Shown here: positions 1-10,264 of the stretch, in pieces
Position numbering within the stretch: position 1 is the first letter of the stretch
Layout of the letters: each line of letters starts with the position of its first letter
Source of the DNA: Argentina anserina
Taxonomy: Eukaryota > Streptophyta > Magnoliopsida > Rosales > Rosaceae
Length of the DNA: 64,000 nucleotides
NCBI RefSeq assembly: GCF_933775445.1
Contig: NC_065877.1
Span: forward strand, 15,438,001 to 15,502,000
Reading direction: 5' to 3'
The notes under the pieces: model-generated
Seen by the model: the letters and a program-made list of their open reading frames with translations, nothing else
Told to the model about the DNA's origin: nothing
The model's database searches: none
Made by a program: the position numbers and the translations under genes

Positions 1-569
1 TCAATGCCAGTGATTATAGTAGAACAATTTAAGTGGAGGCATTCAAGCTGGTGACTTGATTTGGAATTACGTTGTGTGACTGCATTGGTTGTGGTCTTTC
101 AGGTATTTGTCATAGTGTTGAACAGAAAATTGTAATTGTAGTTCTTATATGATGGTCTTCATCAGCTAGTTCAGAACCTCAACATTGGTCATTTGGTAGT
201 CAAATCTGATACCTCGCTTGTTAGTATGACTATAGATCAGTGGTATACACCCACCCTTTTACATACACGGCTGTAGGATCAGCAGTTTCAATCACAATTT
301 TTTTTTACCCCTTGTGTTAGTTTGTCTTCCCCTCTCAGCCATGAAAAATGAAACATACATCTGATGAGATCATACCCTGTTAGCGCACGTGCGCGGATAC
401 AAGCAACAAAGAAATGTAGCTGGTGTAATTTAGCATACTTAAAAGCAATATTATGAGATATTTCGGAACTTATATGGTACTTAATTTGAAACAAAAATGT
501 TTAGGGGCAAGTTTTCTTATACTAAATGAATAATCGGTGTACAAGGATGGATTCACTGGCCAAGTTGTG
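1..569. other. Intergenic DNA at window start
   Basis: No coding region is supported here. The DNA is AT-rich and lies beyond the stop codon of the minus-strand receptor kinase, so its right-hand part probably contains that gene's 3' untranslated region. The left part could be the tail of a gene outside the window. No repeat or RNA gene was recognised. Confidence 0.5.
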
Positions 570-2459
570 CTATTCTGCATATTGACTATGATAATGCGTT
601 TGCCTATTGTGCTGAAGTTGTGGCAATGGCGCTTCATGCAGAAGAACCTTCATAACTTGTCCTGCTTTTGGTCTCTCCTTACTGTTTAGGTGAGTGCACC
701 ATAATCCCACGATTAACAAGCATTCCATTTCTTTCTGATCATATTTCACGCCTAATCTGTCGTCTGTCGCCTTAAGAACATGTCCTGCAAGGTAGAGCTG
801 CCACACCCACTCGAAAAGTGGCATGTGATAATCGCCATCCTGGTAAGTCTGCCTTCCGCAAGCAATCTCCAAGGCTACAACTCCAAAACTAAACATGTCC
901 GACTCTTTGCTAGCCCTCCCATGAAAAGCATATTCTGGGGCCATGTAGCCGAAGGTCCCTGCCACCCCAGTTGTCTTAGTCCTCAACCGTGGATCCACAA
1001 GCTTAGCAATCCCGAAATCCCCAAGTTTAGTGCTGAAATCATTGTCCAACAGGATGTTTGCTGACTTAATATCCCTGTGAAGAACACATTGCTCTGCATC
1101 TTCATGTAGATAATGAAGCGCCGAGGCTAAGCCTACGGCTATCTTGTACCGGAAATCCCACTGCAAGGTTGTTCTGCTCCCAAAGAGATGAGTATCAAGG
1201 CTGCTGTTGGGCATGTATGCATAGACAAGTAAGCATTCACCTTGCTCATGACACCATCCAATGAACTGCACCAGGTTTTTGTGTATTAAGCTGCTTATGA
1301 TTTTCACTTCGTTGACGAAAATCTTCTCATAGTGCTCAGACTCAGCAAAGATTCTCTTCACAGCAACCACACAGCCAAGTTCTGGTATGACTCCTCTATA
1401 AACCTGTCCCGAGCCTCCTTGGCCTAGCCTCCTATCATTTGCGAAACCAATGGTGGCGGCAACTAGCTCTCGATAAGCAAATCTTCTTGGCAATGCTAGT
1501 CTCTCCAGATCTCTAGTTATGGAAGGAACTGCAGCATTCAAGTAGTATTCATGTCCTTTAGTATTCTTAATTATCTGCCTATTTACCAACAGCCTACACA
1601 AGGCCACACCAACTACCAAAATAAACGAAGGAATTGCAATGGTCACCATTATCCAAAATGTCTTCCATTTTCCGCTAGTACTAAGCTCATCAAAATCCGA
1701 CTGGGAATTAAATTTCCATGAATATATAATATGGTTCTCAGTGGATCTTCCTGTAGCAGCTGAAAAACCAATCATAACCCATTCTGGCAAGATATCGGGG
1801 AATTCAACATGGTAAGAAAGAGTAGCAGAACTAGGACCTGGGGTGTCCTCGTCTGTCCAGTGAACGCTGAGGATCTTGGTTGTAGCATTGTAAGCTATCC
1901 GTGCCTTGGCCACCTTTGTGCTATTGAAGTTCCAGTTGGAAGTAACGGCAGATGATATATTATTGATATTGATCCCAACATGGGGTGCTGGGGGATCCCA
2001 TGCATTTTTGAACGTATCAAACTCAATTGAGACAATTTGGTTACGGGACAGTGCAGTGGTGCTATTGAACAATCCAAGAACACTACCAGCAGAATTGGGT
2101 GGAATTGGATATCCCACAGGAGCCAGGAAAATAGCAAATCCGTCACTGTAGTTATCGTTACCACGAGTGTCGATACGGAATGTGAACTCGGTGCTGAAGT
2201 GTGCGACAGATTGAGTAGCATGGTTCCATAGATGGAACGGTTTTGTATAGCTGCACCGCGCTACTCGGAGCATTTCATGGACAGGGGTGAGTTCTACATT
2301 TCCATTTCTAGGTGTAGCGTCGCCTTCATAAAGTATGTTCTCTGTGTCAGGGTTGAATTGGGATATACTGAACGAAAGGGGATTAACCAAGTGAGAAAGA
2401 AAATTGGTTAAAATGAAGAATCTAAAGGTTGTTTCCTTGAAGCTAATAGTAATACACAT
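570..2459 (-). CDS. L-type lectin-domain receptor-like kinase (class IX-like)
   Basis: Intronless 629-aa plasma-membrane receptor kinase. An N-terminal hydrophobic signal peptide (about residues 12-31) is followed by a legume-lectin domain (about 32-265). That domain keeps the acidic metal-site pattern E146, D148, D155, H160 in IEFDTF...DPPAPHVGI. One transmembrane helix lies at about 268-291. The cytoplasmic Ser/Thr kinase (about 340-610) has the glycine loop LGQGGSGQVYRG (345-356), catalytic K368 in VAVKR, HRD at 461-463, DFG at 481-483 and MAPEY at 506-510, so it should be active. In plants this family senses extracellular signals at the wall-membrane interface and acts in defence and development; the ligand cannot be told from sequence. 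Length and single-exon structure are usual. The start is the first Met and it precedes the signal peptide. The class IX assignment is by overall resemblance and is less certain than the family. Confidence 0.93.
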   Translation of the reverse strand: MCITISFKETTFRFFILTNFLSHLVNPLSFSISQFNPDTENILYEGDATPRNGNVELTPVHEMLRVARCSYTKPFHLWNHATQSVAHFSTEFTFRIDTRGNDNYSDGFAIFLAPVGYPIPPNSAGSVLGLFNSTTALSRNQIVSIEFDTFKNAWDPPAPHVGININNISSAVTSNWNFNSTKVAKARIAYNATTKILSVHWTDEDTPGPSSATLSYHVEFPDILPEWVMIGFSAATGRSTENHIIYSWKFNSQSDFDELSTSGKWKTFWIMVTIAIPSFILVVGVALCRLLVNRQIIKNTKGHEYYLNAAVPSITRDLERLALPRRFAYRELVAATIGFANDRRLGQGGSGQVYRGVIPELGCVVAVKRIFAESEHYEKIFVNEVKIISSLIHKNLVQFIGWCHEQGECLLVYAYMPNSSLDTHLFGSRTTLQWDFRYKIAVGLASALHYLHEDAEQCVLHRDIKSANILLDNDFSTKLGDFGIAKLVDPRLRTKTTGVAGTFGYMAPEYAFHGRASKESDMFSFGVVALEIACGRQTYQDGDYHMPLFEWVWQLYLAGHVLKATDDRLGVKYDQKEMECLLIVGLWCTHLNSKERPKAGQVMKVLLHEAPLPQLQHNRQTHYHSQYAE

Positions 2460-3318
2460 GGTGAGACTGTGCAGGCTGCAGAGATGGGATATTCACAAAA
2501 GTTTGATACTTCAAAGGTTTTAAAGAGAACTTTGCATGTTATTTATTAATCTGCAGGCAATTATGGACCAACGAATAACCTGTTCTTCTTGTCTTAATTG
2601 TATGAGAACCTTGGAATGCACTAAAAATATGGTGTACGTATGTGGGCGATTCTGAGAATCTCCATGCACAATGATACTAGAAATTGGGATAGAAACGAAT
2701 GTTAAACATACCATTCCGAAGACAAGGGTCCAAATTAAAAGGCCAACACGGATTGATCATTGATACTGCCAGCTCATCGGAAAACCATAGAAGTTGTTAA
2801 CTTGGCAACAATCTCTACTATGCGTCGGACATATCGAGTTATCGACGTTACAATAAAATAATTAGGGTTGTGCTATTAATACACCATAAATTACTATTCA
2901 CACACTCTTTATGATTGATGAGAGCCGATCATAAAGCTTATTTTAGGGGTTAATTTGTAAATTCAATTAATATCTAGTGATAGAATAAGAGAAATTGTGT
3001 GTTAATAGCAATTTGAGGTGTGTTAATAATATAAGCCAATAACTAAATAAAAAGTAATAGAGAATCAGTTCCACCAAAACTACTGCAAGAATGTGACGGG
3101 CTAAATTAATACACTCGGTTTTATAAAATGAAAAAAAGTTGAGCATGATTGTGTCCATGCACCTTATTTTCTGTCACTTTTAATTATTAAATTTTACAAA
3201 CGGTGACGATGAGAACCAAGGAAATCTTAGTACTCGACGCCTTACATTTATTTTATTGAAATGCTCACTTACATTTTACAGAACATAAACAGTAAATTAA
3301 TTAAGTAAATCTGCTAAG
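2460..3318. other. Intergenic DNA between kinase and sulfotransferase genes
   Basis: This stretch is the upstream region of the kinase (its promoter lies leftward on the minus strand) and the 3' flank of nothing coding. Apart from the MITE-like inverted repeat at 2865-3036, listed separately, I see no gene or structured element. Confidence 0.5.
2865..3036. repeat. MITE-like inverted-repeat element, copy 1
   Basis: About 172 bp with imperfect terminal inverted repeats of roughly 40 bp. The left arm reads ttgtgctattaatacacc and so on; the reverse complement of the right arm reads ttatattattaacacacc and so on. The same consensus (ttattaacacacc with inner tatcaacacacc-type motifs) ends a second element at 15270-15410, which supports a real transposed family. 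No target-site duplication could be fixed with confidence and no ORF is present. Confidence 0.6.
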
Positions 3319-4326
3319 CTACGAGAACACTTTGAATCTCAGACCAGATCCACCCAACCTCTCTTCGATGACTTTGGACAACCTCTCTACCATCTTGGGG
3401 GTCAAATAGTTAACCCAGTCTCCCACCTCAGCTTTTCTAAACAGGCTCTTGCTCTCAAAGCTCTTGAGAAATATGCCAGTTTTATTCACATCCAGTTTCT
3501 TCATGGTATCAAAAGAACATAGCTTTTCTATCTCTTCAATCACACCATTTCTCTTCTCTTCCAAGGTAAAAGGGTGCTCCAGAAACTTTGCCATCCTTCT
3601 CAAGTGGTCACCATCTTCCTTCATGTCCTCGTACTTCAAGAACAAGACCTTGTCGGGTCTACTCAAGCTTTCTTTCCAGTACCCTAACATGTGCTCCCAA
3701 AATGGACCGAACCCAATGATGCCCTTGCAGTACATATCAAAGCCCTCCTCAATGGACATTGGAGACTGTGGCTTCCCTTTGTTGAGGAAATGCCAAGTAG
3801 AAACAAATGTGTCGAATGGGTTTCTGCAGATATAAACTATCTTACAGTTGGACTTTTTGATGGTACCCAAAGAAGGATATGGGATGTGTGTCCCAAACAG
3901 TCGTGGCTCAGCAAATGTGGAGAGATCAGGAAGTTGGTTGTTTGCATAGAGCTTGTACTCAAGGAAAGGCACAAGATTATGAGGGTTGGAAGTGAGCAAA
4001 GGATGGCTCTTGATTGAGAAACGGTGTCGGTTCACGACCGCAAAAGCCAAGGCTTTCAACCATGTTGTGCCGGATTTGGGGATACTAGCCAGGACTACGT
4101 CGGAGTCTCTAGATTGGAAGTGGTTCTGGAAAGCCATAATTGATTGGATTTCAGCTGCTTGACACCAGAAGCCCTGGAACTTGTATTGGTGGAGTGTTCG
4201 CCAGCCTTTCTCTTTTGGGAAAGAAAGAAGGAGTGCCTTGCACTCATCACTGAGGTTTTCTTCCTCGTGGTCAGCCGGCTGGAATTCTGTGATAGCCATC
4301 GATGTGTGTTTAAGGACAGTTAGCAA
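3319..4326 (-). CDS. Cytosolic sulfotransferase (PAPS-dependent)
   Basis: Intronless 335-aa soluble sulfotransferase that moves sulfate from PAPS to a hydroxyl of a small molecule; plant members act on flavonols, brassinosteroids, hydroxyjasmonates or desulfoglucosinolates. Visible signatures are the 5'-phosphosulfate loop IPKSGTTW (82-89), the catalytic His in FGTHIPY (H147), the 3'-phosphate site YICRNPFDTFVSTWHF (165-180) and the C-terminal RKAEVGDW (297-304). In most relatives the last motif is RKGxxGDW, so the Gly next to the nucleotide is Ala here. A second in-frame Met at codon 10 (genomic 4299), giving MAITEFQ, is a likely alternative start and would make a 326-aa protein, closer to the usual length. 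A TATA-like sequence lies about 65 bp upstream of that Met. Substrate cannot be assigned. Confidence 0.9.
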   Translation of the reverse strand: MLTVLKHTSMAITEFQPADHEEENLSDECKALLLSFPKEKGWRTLHQYKFQGFWCQAAEIQSIMAFQNHFQSRDSDVVLASIPKSGTTWLKALAFAVVNRHRFSIKSHPLLTSNPHNLVPFLEYKLYANNQLPDLSTFAEPRLFGTHIPYPSLGTIKKSNCKIVYICRNPFDTFVSTWHFLNKGKPQSPMSIEEGFDMYCKGIIGFGPFWEHMLGYWKESLSRPDKVLFLKYEDMKEDGDHLRRMAKFLEHPFTLEEKRNGVIEEIEKLCSFDTMKKLDVNKTGIFLKSFESKSLFRKAEVGDWVNYLTPKMVERLSKVIEERLGGSGLRFKVFS

Positions 4327-4362
4327 TTACAATTGTGCATGAAAGTTAGCTCACAAGACACC

Positions 4363-4374
4363 CACATATATAGT
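4363..4374 (-). promoter_or_regulatory. Putative TATA box of the sulfotransferase gene
   Basis: On the minus strand this reads actatatatgtg, a TATA-type core in otherwise mixed sequence. It lies about 40 bp before the first Met of the reading frame and about 65 bp before the second. That spacing fits better with transcription starting between them and translation from the second Met. The call rests only on motif and distance. Confidence 0.4.
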
Positions 4375-4399
4375 AGCTCACGGTTCCATAGCTTAGTCG

Positions 4400-5980
4400 C
4401 TTTCAATTTAATTTTCACGTTATTTAAGCACGTTTTTTTTTGCTTCTTCCATCAAACTTCTCACAGTTGGCATGTTTATTTGTTCTAACGTTGTGGTAGG
4501 AATTGGAATCTTTAACGTCAATAAATTTCTCTGTATCTCACTTATACTAGCTAGCTATTACCATCTACATGCAGCTAGATATACATACTGGTTTGTCTCT
4601 TTCATTATGGATTGTTTCAGTTATTCTTGTACTTCTCAACTTCTCGTGCACATTAATAGACATCTCATCAGAGAACTGAGAGAAGAGGAGGACATGAGGC
4701 GGATAACATCCAAAATTTCCTGTACGTTTTCAGTATAATTTCTTGCACTGCATGCTATCGTTTGTTTACCACATCATATAAAAAAGTTAAAAACATAAGA
4801 TGGGGACGTCGATAACATTCAAAATTTTCCAGTACTAGCTCGTTTCTGGCGTGCTTTTGGTGAGCACATCATATCAAAGACACATAATGATCGACATCCT
4901 TTTTAATTACAATATCACATACCCTAATTAAATGTGAACTATATATAGATCCAGTATGCGATGACTTGTCTACATGCGCCTCTTACGTAATATTTTATCT
5001 GTTGGAAGGTGGAACGTTGTTTTCATCTCGAATTTTTTACAAGATACGTTCTGTCAAGTGGTATGGCTGGAAAGAAATCCATATATATCTGCTGATCTTA
5101 AACATGTTAAGTACGTAGTACATGATATTTTTCCCAAGCACTCTAACTAGAAAATCTGTGCTAAAAGTCGTCGATACGGAGAGAATAATATATATTGTTA
5201 TAGGAGAAACAACAAGAAAATGCGAAACATGCATGTACAGAAAATTTAGGGCAAAAATTAAATCAAACTGAAGGTCAATGCTAGAAACATTGTTATACCT
5301 ACAGTTTGAGCATATGAAAGAATGTTGGCAATGCCAGAATGTAAATAAGAAGATTTCTCAATCAAACAGAAGGAATGCAGCGGTCCTAAATAGAACACAT
5401 GAAAAATGTCACTAGTACAAATATGGTGGCTGTTGCTCATATTTGTACTAGTGTGTGTTGGCATGTGGATTATCGATCGATATAACGGCAGAGAAATGGA
5501 CCAGTTTTCTGCATGTGGATGTGATGGCGTCGACACATTTCATGAGCTAGCCGTAAGAAGCACAGCAAGCTAGTAATCGCGTCGCAACAACTTGAACAGA
5601 AAATTTGAGTTATCAGTTGGATCAGTTTGCAAGTCCTTATCGTCTTTCTTTGCCGACAGAAGATGACAATGAAGAGTTGCTATGTTATTTCTGTTTTTTA
5701 CTATAATTTCTGGTCGGGTCCATAAATCTTCTCATCTTGTCCTTTGTTGCCCTCTTCGATCTCCTGTTCCTTTGGTGACTCGCTTTTCATAGAAAGGACA
5801 TGACATAGTTGAGAGATTCTATGAGCACTTTTAATGTCGACTTCTGTAAGGGGCGATGTTATGGAGGATTGGAGGCGAAAAATATTAACTTACACATTTC
5901 TAGTTAGAGTATGTGAACATTAACATAAAAATTTCTTAGAGAACGTACGTACGTACATCAAATATACCAATCTATTTGGG
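4400..5980. other. Intergenic DNA
   Basis: AT-rich sequence upstream of the sulfotransferase. Short open frames are present but none resembles a protein I recognise. A perfect short hairpin at 5410-5453 is listed separately. Confidence 0.5.
5410..5453. repeat. Perfect 16-bp inverted repeat
   Basis: Arms cactagtacaaatatg (5410-5425) and catatttgtactagtg (5438-5453) are exact reverse complements separated by a 12-nt loop. No poly-T run or coding neighbour marks it as a terminator. It may be a residue of a small transposon or a cruciform-prone site. Confidence 0.6.
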
Positions 5981-5981
5981 T

Positions 5982-6095
5982 GCATGAGAACAGTGACAAT
6001 ATTGCATAAGATGCCTTTCATGCAGTATCTTCGTTTATTGCTCAGGGTGGCTCTGCCTCTTTGGAAGACGCAGCGCCACAACGGCGCTTGTTTGG
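5982..6095 (+). pseudogene. FAD monooxygenase fragment (relic)
   Basis: A short stretch matches the most conserved block of the intact monooxygenase 2.5 kb downstream. The nucleotide run around 6010-6072 encodes DAFHAV..FIAQGGSASLED, against DAMHAMTPFIAQGGSASLED in the intact gene. The codon where the Gly of GDAxH is expected is TAA, and the frame is shifted relative to upstream homologous bases. Nothing recognisable as the FAD-binding N-terminus precedes it, so this is a fragment of a former paralogue, not a functional gene. Confidence 0.75.
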
Positions 6096-6803
6096 TGCTT
6101 CACACAGATAGTTTTCATCACGCTCTTAAACCGATATTGCATGTACACCGATTCTGGTCGATCACAACTCGCACGCTCAGCTAGCGAGCTATTACTACAT
6201 GTGGCAGCCTCTGATGTTAAGTGAGAACTAGATTCTGAAATACGATTCCATAGTCAGTATTGCCTATTTTCTGACTAGTAGCAAGTATTTGAATACAATA
6301 TACATAGAATAAGTCCTCTGAATACAATTTCTCAAAGCAAAAAAAACATTAAATACAAAAAATTTTGTATATATTTCAGCTCTCTAATGGCTATGCAGTA
6401 CGTACACCTCTCATGTCTATATACAGACATAAGGGTACGTACACTATATATATCAAGTATACCTTGGTAGGTACTGTTTATCTGACTATCTTGGTAATTG
6501 ATACGTTATATGAATTACGTTCATGAAACCGGTAGTGATTCCCTGATCGACTTCCCTTGCTCGCTCCCTCCCTACAATATAGAAACCTTCATCAGATTTA
6601 TGTGGCTCTCATATACTTGAATCGTGGAACATGCAAAGAATGCTTGACAACTATTGCAAGGTTGGTGCACTAAGAATTATATTGCGATATATAACTCTAA
6701 TTAATTACCAAAACCGTGGTAAATGTATGCACTTCAAACATACAATCTAGTACTAGAAGAATTTACGTCTTTTACAAGAAGAAAATAGATAAAGAAAATT
6801 AAG

Positions 6804-8881
6804 ATGATTACAAATATGGAGATGGCAGAGGATGCGAGTGAAAACATTGTCATTGTGGGTGGTGGGATTTGCGGCCTTGCCACTGCTCTTGCTCTGCACA
6901 GGTTTGGTTTGGTTTTTGTATTTTTTTTTTATGACTTTCCTAGCCTTTAATAATGAATGATACTGTGTAGTTCATATTGAAATTTTGTGATTTGGTTCTT
7001 TTGTCAAAGTTATATTGATAAATTAATTTCTACGTACGTTTCATTTGAAATTTGGTTCTTGATGGATCGATGTTCCCTTATTATCAACATTCATATTTCT
7101 TCTTAAATCAAATTTAGATTAAGCTGATGCATTTCCGCATATATAGATCGTCTGATACTTTCTAGGTGCAGGAAGGGCATAAAAAGCTTGGTCCTAGAAA
7201 GATCAGAGAGTCTGCGAGCATCGGGAGCAGCCATTATCGTTCATTCTAATGGATGGCGTGCACTTGATCAGCTTGGTGTTGCTTCCTATCTTAGACAGCT
7301 TACAGTTCCAATTTTATCGTAATTTTGTCATCTCTCTCTCTCTCTCTCTCTCACGTACATAATTTTTACTGTATGAGACGTACATTTTTCACTATGGCAT
7401 CTATACTGAAAGTACACTGAAATGTATTATACATATTGGGAAACCTGCTTTTTTGTGTGTTCTTTCAATGAGCATCTTGTTACAGTATATTCGATCTCAC
7501 ACATAATATGTTTTACTAGTATTGTCTGATCTATTAGTTTACTTTCTTTTAGGGGACAATTCCACTCACTTGATGATGACAAGCTACAAAAACTACCAGT
7601 AGGGTGGGTGTTCTTGATCGACGAACGATCAAGCTTTTTTCGTTGTTTACATTTATACTCTCCACCAGTAGATACATCAAGATTTCCTTTCTACCATAAT
7701 TTGATAAAACATAATAATTTTTTCTTACTTGTATATAATTGAAATAAAAACAGGAAAGATGAGTTACGATGTGTGAAAAGGATTGATCTAATGACTATCT
7801 TGGCTGATAATTTGCCACAAAATAGTGTACGCTTTGGGTGCAACGTACTTTCTGTAGAGTTGGATTCCACAACTTCTACTCCAGTTCTTCAACTTGAAGA
7901 TGGAACCAGTTTGAATGCCAAGGTACTGCACTGTTCCATATTCAGTATAATGGCGCTTGCCAGTGTCTCAAAACTTATCACTGTATTATTTTCTCCAACG
8001 TTCTTGCATATATATGGAACATCAATCAGGTTGTGATCGGATGTGATGGAGTAAACTCTACCATTTCCCATATGATGGGGGTGATGCCTAGAAATATATT
8101 CAACATATGTGTGGTAAGAGGTTTCACTAGTTATTCGAGTGGTCATGACTTCGACAGTTCGTTCAAGATGACCAAAAAGAATAATGTTCAAGTAGGATTA
8201 ATGCCCATAACCACCAACCTGGTTTATTGGTTCATTACTGGCAAATATATATCGCAAAGTGAGTAAATAAGATATATATCTAGATACCAGTCGTCCAGTC
8301 CCCTAGCTACTTTGTTCTAGTTTAAGTGTCTGATATGTATATGTGTATGAACAGAGTTCAAGATCTCCCAGCAGAGCCACAAAGTAATTAGGGATATAAC
8401 AGCTGGATCCGTGAAGGACTTTCCTTCTAGCATCAAAGAGATGGTAGAAAATTGCTCACTAGAGTCTTTACATTTTTCGGAATACTTGAGATACCAAGCA
8501 CCGTGGGACATAGTACGAAGACGCTTTCGGGATGGAACAGTAACAGTGGCAGGTGATGCCATGCATGCAATGACTCCATTCATTGCTCAAGGTGGCTCAG
8601 CCTCCCTGGAAGATGGGGTTGTGTTGGCTAGGTGCTTGGCGCAAAAGACTTCTGCTGGTAATCTAAGTGGAAGAGTAAGCAAGAAGATGGTAGAAGAAGC
8701 ACTTGACGAATACCTAAAAGAGAGAAAACCAAGAGTTCTGAGACTATCCCTGCAGTCATACCTATTTGGGAAAATGCATGATACTTCATCAAAGTTTATC
8801 AAGTTCATATGTATTGTATTCCTGACGCTCATATTTTATGATTCACATGGACATACTCGCTATGATTGTGGTAGCCTCTAA
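6804..8881 (+). CDS. FAD-dependent monooxygenase (MO/CTF2-like), six exons
   Basis: Flavoprotein of the plant monooxygenase 1/2 (CTF2-like) group, which uses FAD and NAD(P)H to hydroxylate small substrates. I place exons at 6804-6901, 7172-7318, 7553-7603, 7754-7922, 8030-8258 and 8355-8881. All introns are GT-AG and the joined frame is 406 aa without a stop. The N-terminus has the Rossmann FAD motif VGGGICG. The middle has VVIGCDGVNS, the second FAD motif of the aromatic-hydroxylase fold. The C-terminal part has GDAMHAMTPFIAQGGSASLED, where the second Gly of the usual GQGG is preceded by Ala. The protein ends RYDCGSL, typical of the family. Three in-frame Met codons (6804, 6816, 6822) lie close together; I chose the first. 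Intron 2 starts with a CT microsatellite. Two relics of paralogues lie nearby (5982 and 19080). The natural substrate is unknown. Confidence 0.85.
7331..7352. repeat. (TC)n microsatellite
   Basis: Eleven uninterrupted TC units, 12 nt into intron 2 of the monooxygenase gene. Confidence 0.95.
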
Positions 8882-9699
8882 TTAATAAGATCGATGACCT
8901 AAGTTTATACTCACTAGTCACGAAATAATGATGATTAATGAAGTACATGTTTCTTTATGTAATGCTTCAAATAACGAATTTGTGGAACTTACCTTTAAAG
9001 TTACTAAATAAGTCTCAGGGTTCCAATTGGTGGTACTTATATGATTTTTTTTTTGTGTTTTTTTTTCTTAGAAATATGAATTGCTGGCCAGCCTTGTCAC
9101 CGGGCGATGGCACAAGGAATCACGGACAGGGGGCAAATAAGTTTACTATATACTTTAGTGTGTAGATGTACATAAATATACATACAGACTAAGAAACACG
9201 AAAGCTTGGAGAAGAGTGTTTTGCGCTTCAGAAGTGGAAATGCGAGGAAGAGCACTGAAACGCTTCCCCATTTTTAAGGGTCCACGCATGATATACGTCA
9301 TGAAATTCACGAAATAATGACAGAATTTGGTTGAATAGATCTAGTTGATAGCAAAGTAGGAATTGAGGGATCATTTTAATCAATTTTAAAGGTTAGAGAT
9401 CAAACTGACAATGTCACAAGAATTCAGGAACCGTTGGTGAATTTTTCTTTATAAACTAATAATAGTCTCAGAATCGATGAAAAATATTAATTTTATCAGA
9501 TATTAATATATCGATAAATTAATAATTTATTAATTTATCGATTAATTAATAACTTATTTATTTATCAAGGTATAATAAATATTTTGTTTCACTTTTTCAA
9601 AGAAAAAAAGTTTTAATTTGTCCATGCACTACATTGTTTAAATTCTCATAAATGTAAAATTTATAACTAAATTATGTTATTATTAATTTATATATTCGA
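8882..9699. other. Intergenic DNA downstream of the monooxygenase
   Basis: The first hundred or so bases are probably 3' untranslated region. The rest is AT-rich, with a locally self-complementary run of taattaat and tttatcgat motifs at about 9480-9560. No gene is supported. Confidence 0.4.
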
Positions 9700-10264
9700 T
9701 GAGATCTATATGAAGTTCAAACCACTTTAATCGGTTTTCTAGAAATTCAAACTATTTACCGAATCAAATTAATCTGAATCGAAACAATCGGTTTAACCGA
9801 AATTTGGTTCGGTTTCGGTTCACACCTTATACGTAATTTTTTTAAAATTTTTCAAGAGATGAGACTCAAATTCCTACCCAAAGATGATGTCACAAATCAG
9901 TACATCACACGCACGTCTCATTAATAACTATATAAAGATTATAATTTTCTCATTTTGATAGATTTTCAATAAAATATCAAAATGTCAATGTTGGGATTTA
10001 AACTCCTGACCTAGAATATAACAACCATGCGCTCTACCAACTGCACTAGACAACCTTCTATGTTATGTTTTGTTATTTTTTTGTACTAATACCCATTATT
10101 TATTATTTTTTAAATCATTAAATTAAATTCAGTCAGTTCGGTTAGTTTGATCACGTAAACCATTTTTAAACCATTTAAACCGGCTTCGGTTCGGTTATCC
10201 GAACCATATTTTCGGTTCGGTTCGGTCTGTTTTGCTTGTTTAATTCGGTTTATGCCCACCCCTA
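9700..10264 (-). mobile_element. Decayed non-autonomous hAT-like element with tRNA-like core
   Basis: The right end, read on the minus strand, begins taggggtgggcataaaccg. The complete hAT element at 52310-52858 begins with nearly the same bases (tagggctgggcataaaccg). Both are rich in aaccgaaccg-type motifs at each end, here at 9765-9825 and 10130-10250. The left terminus could not be found; 9700 is approximate. The centre (about 9990-10060, minus strand) resembles a tRNA, as described separately. No transposase is encoded. Confidence 0.5.
9990..10058 (-). other. tRNA-like segment (A-box and degenerate B-box)
   Basis: On the minus strand the run tagtgcagttggtagagcgc fits a Pol III A-box, and gagtttaaatccc 30 nt later is a degenerate B-box. 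The segment cannot fold into a clean cloverleaf with a matched acceptor stem by eye. I treat it as a tRNA-derived relic (SINE-like or captured by the hAT element), not a working tRNA gene. Confidence 0.4.

Noticed and set aside
780..2231. Several plus- and minus-strand frames of 64-108 aa
   Set aside because: They overlap the lectin receptor kinase in other frames and show no independent domain.
3449..4017. Two plus-strand frames of 108-128 aa
   Set aside because: Antisense shadows of the sulfotransferase reading frame.
9990..10058. Functional tRNA gene
   Set aside because: A-box is good but the B-box is degenerate and no acceptor stem pairs; it lies inside a transposon relic.
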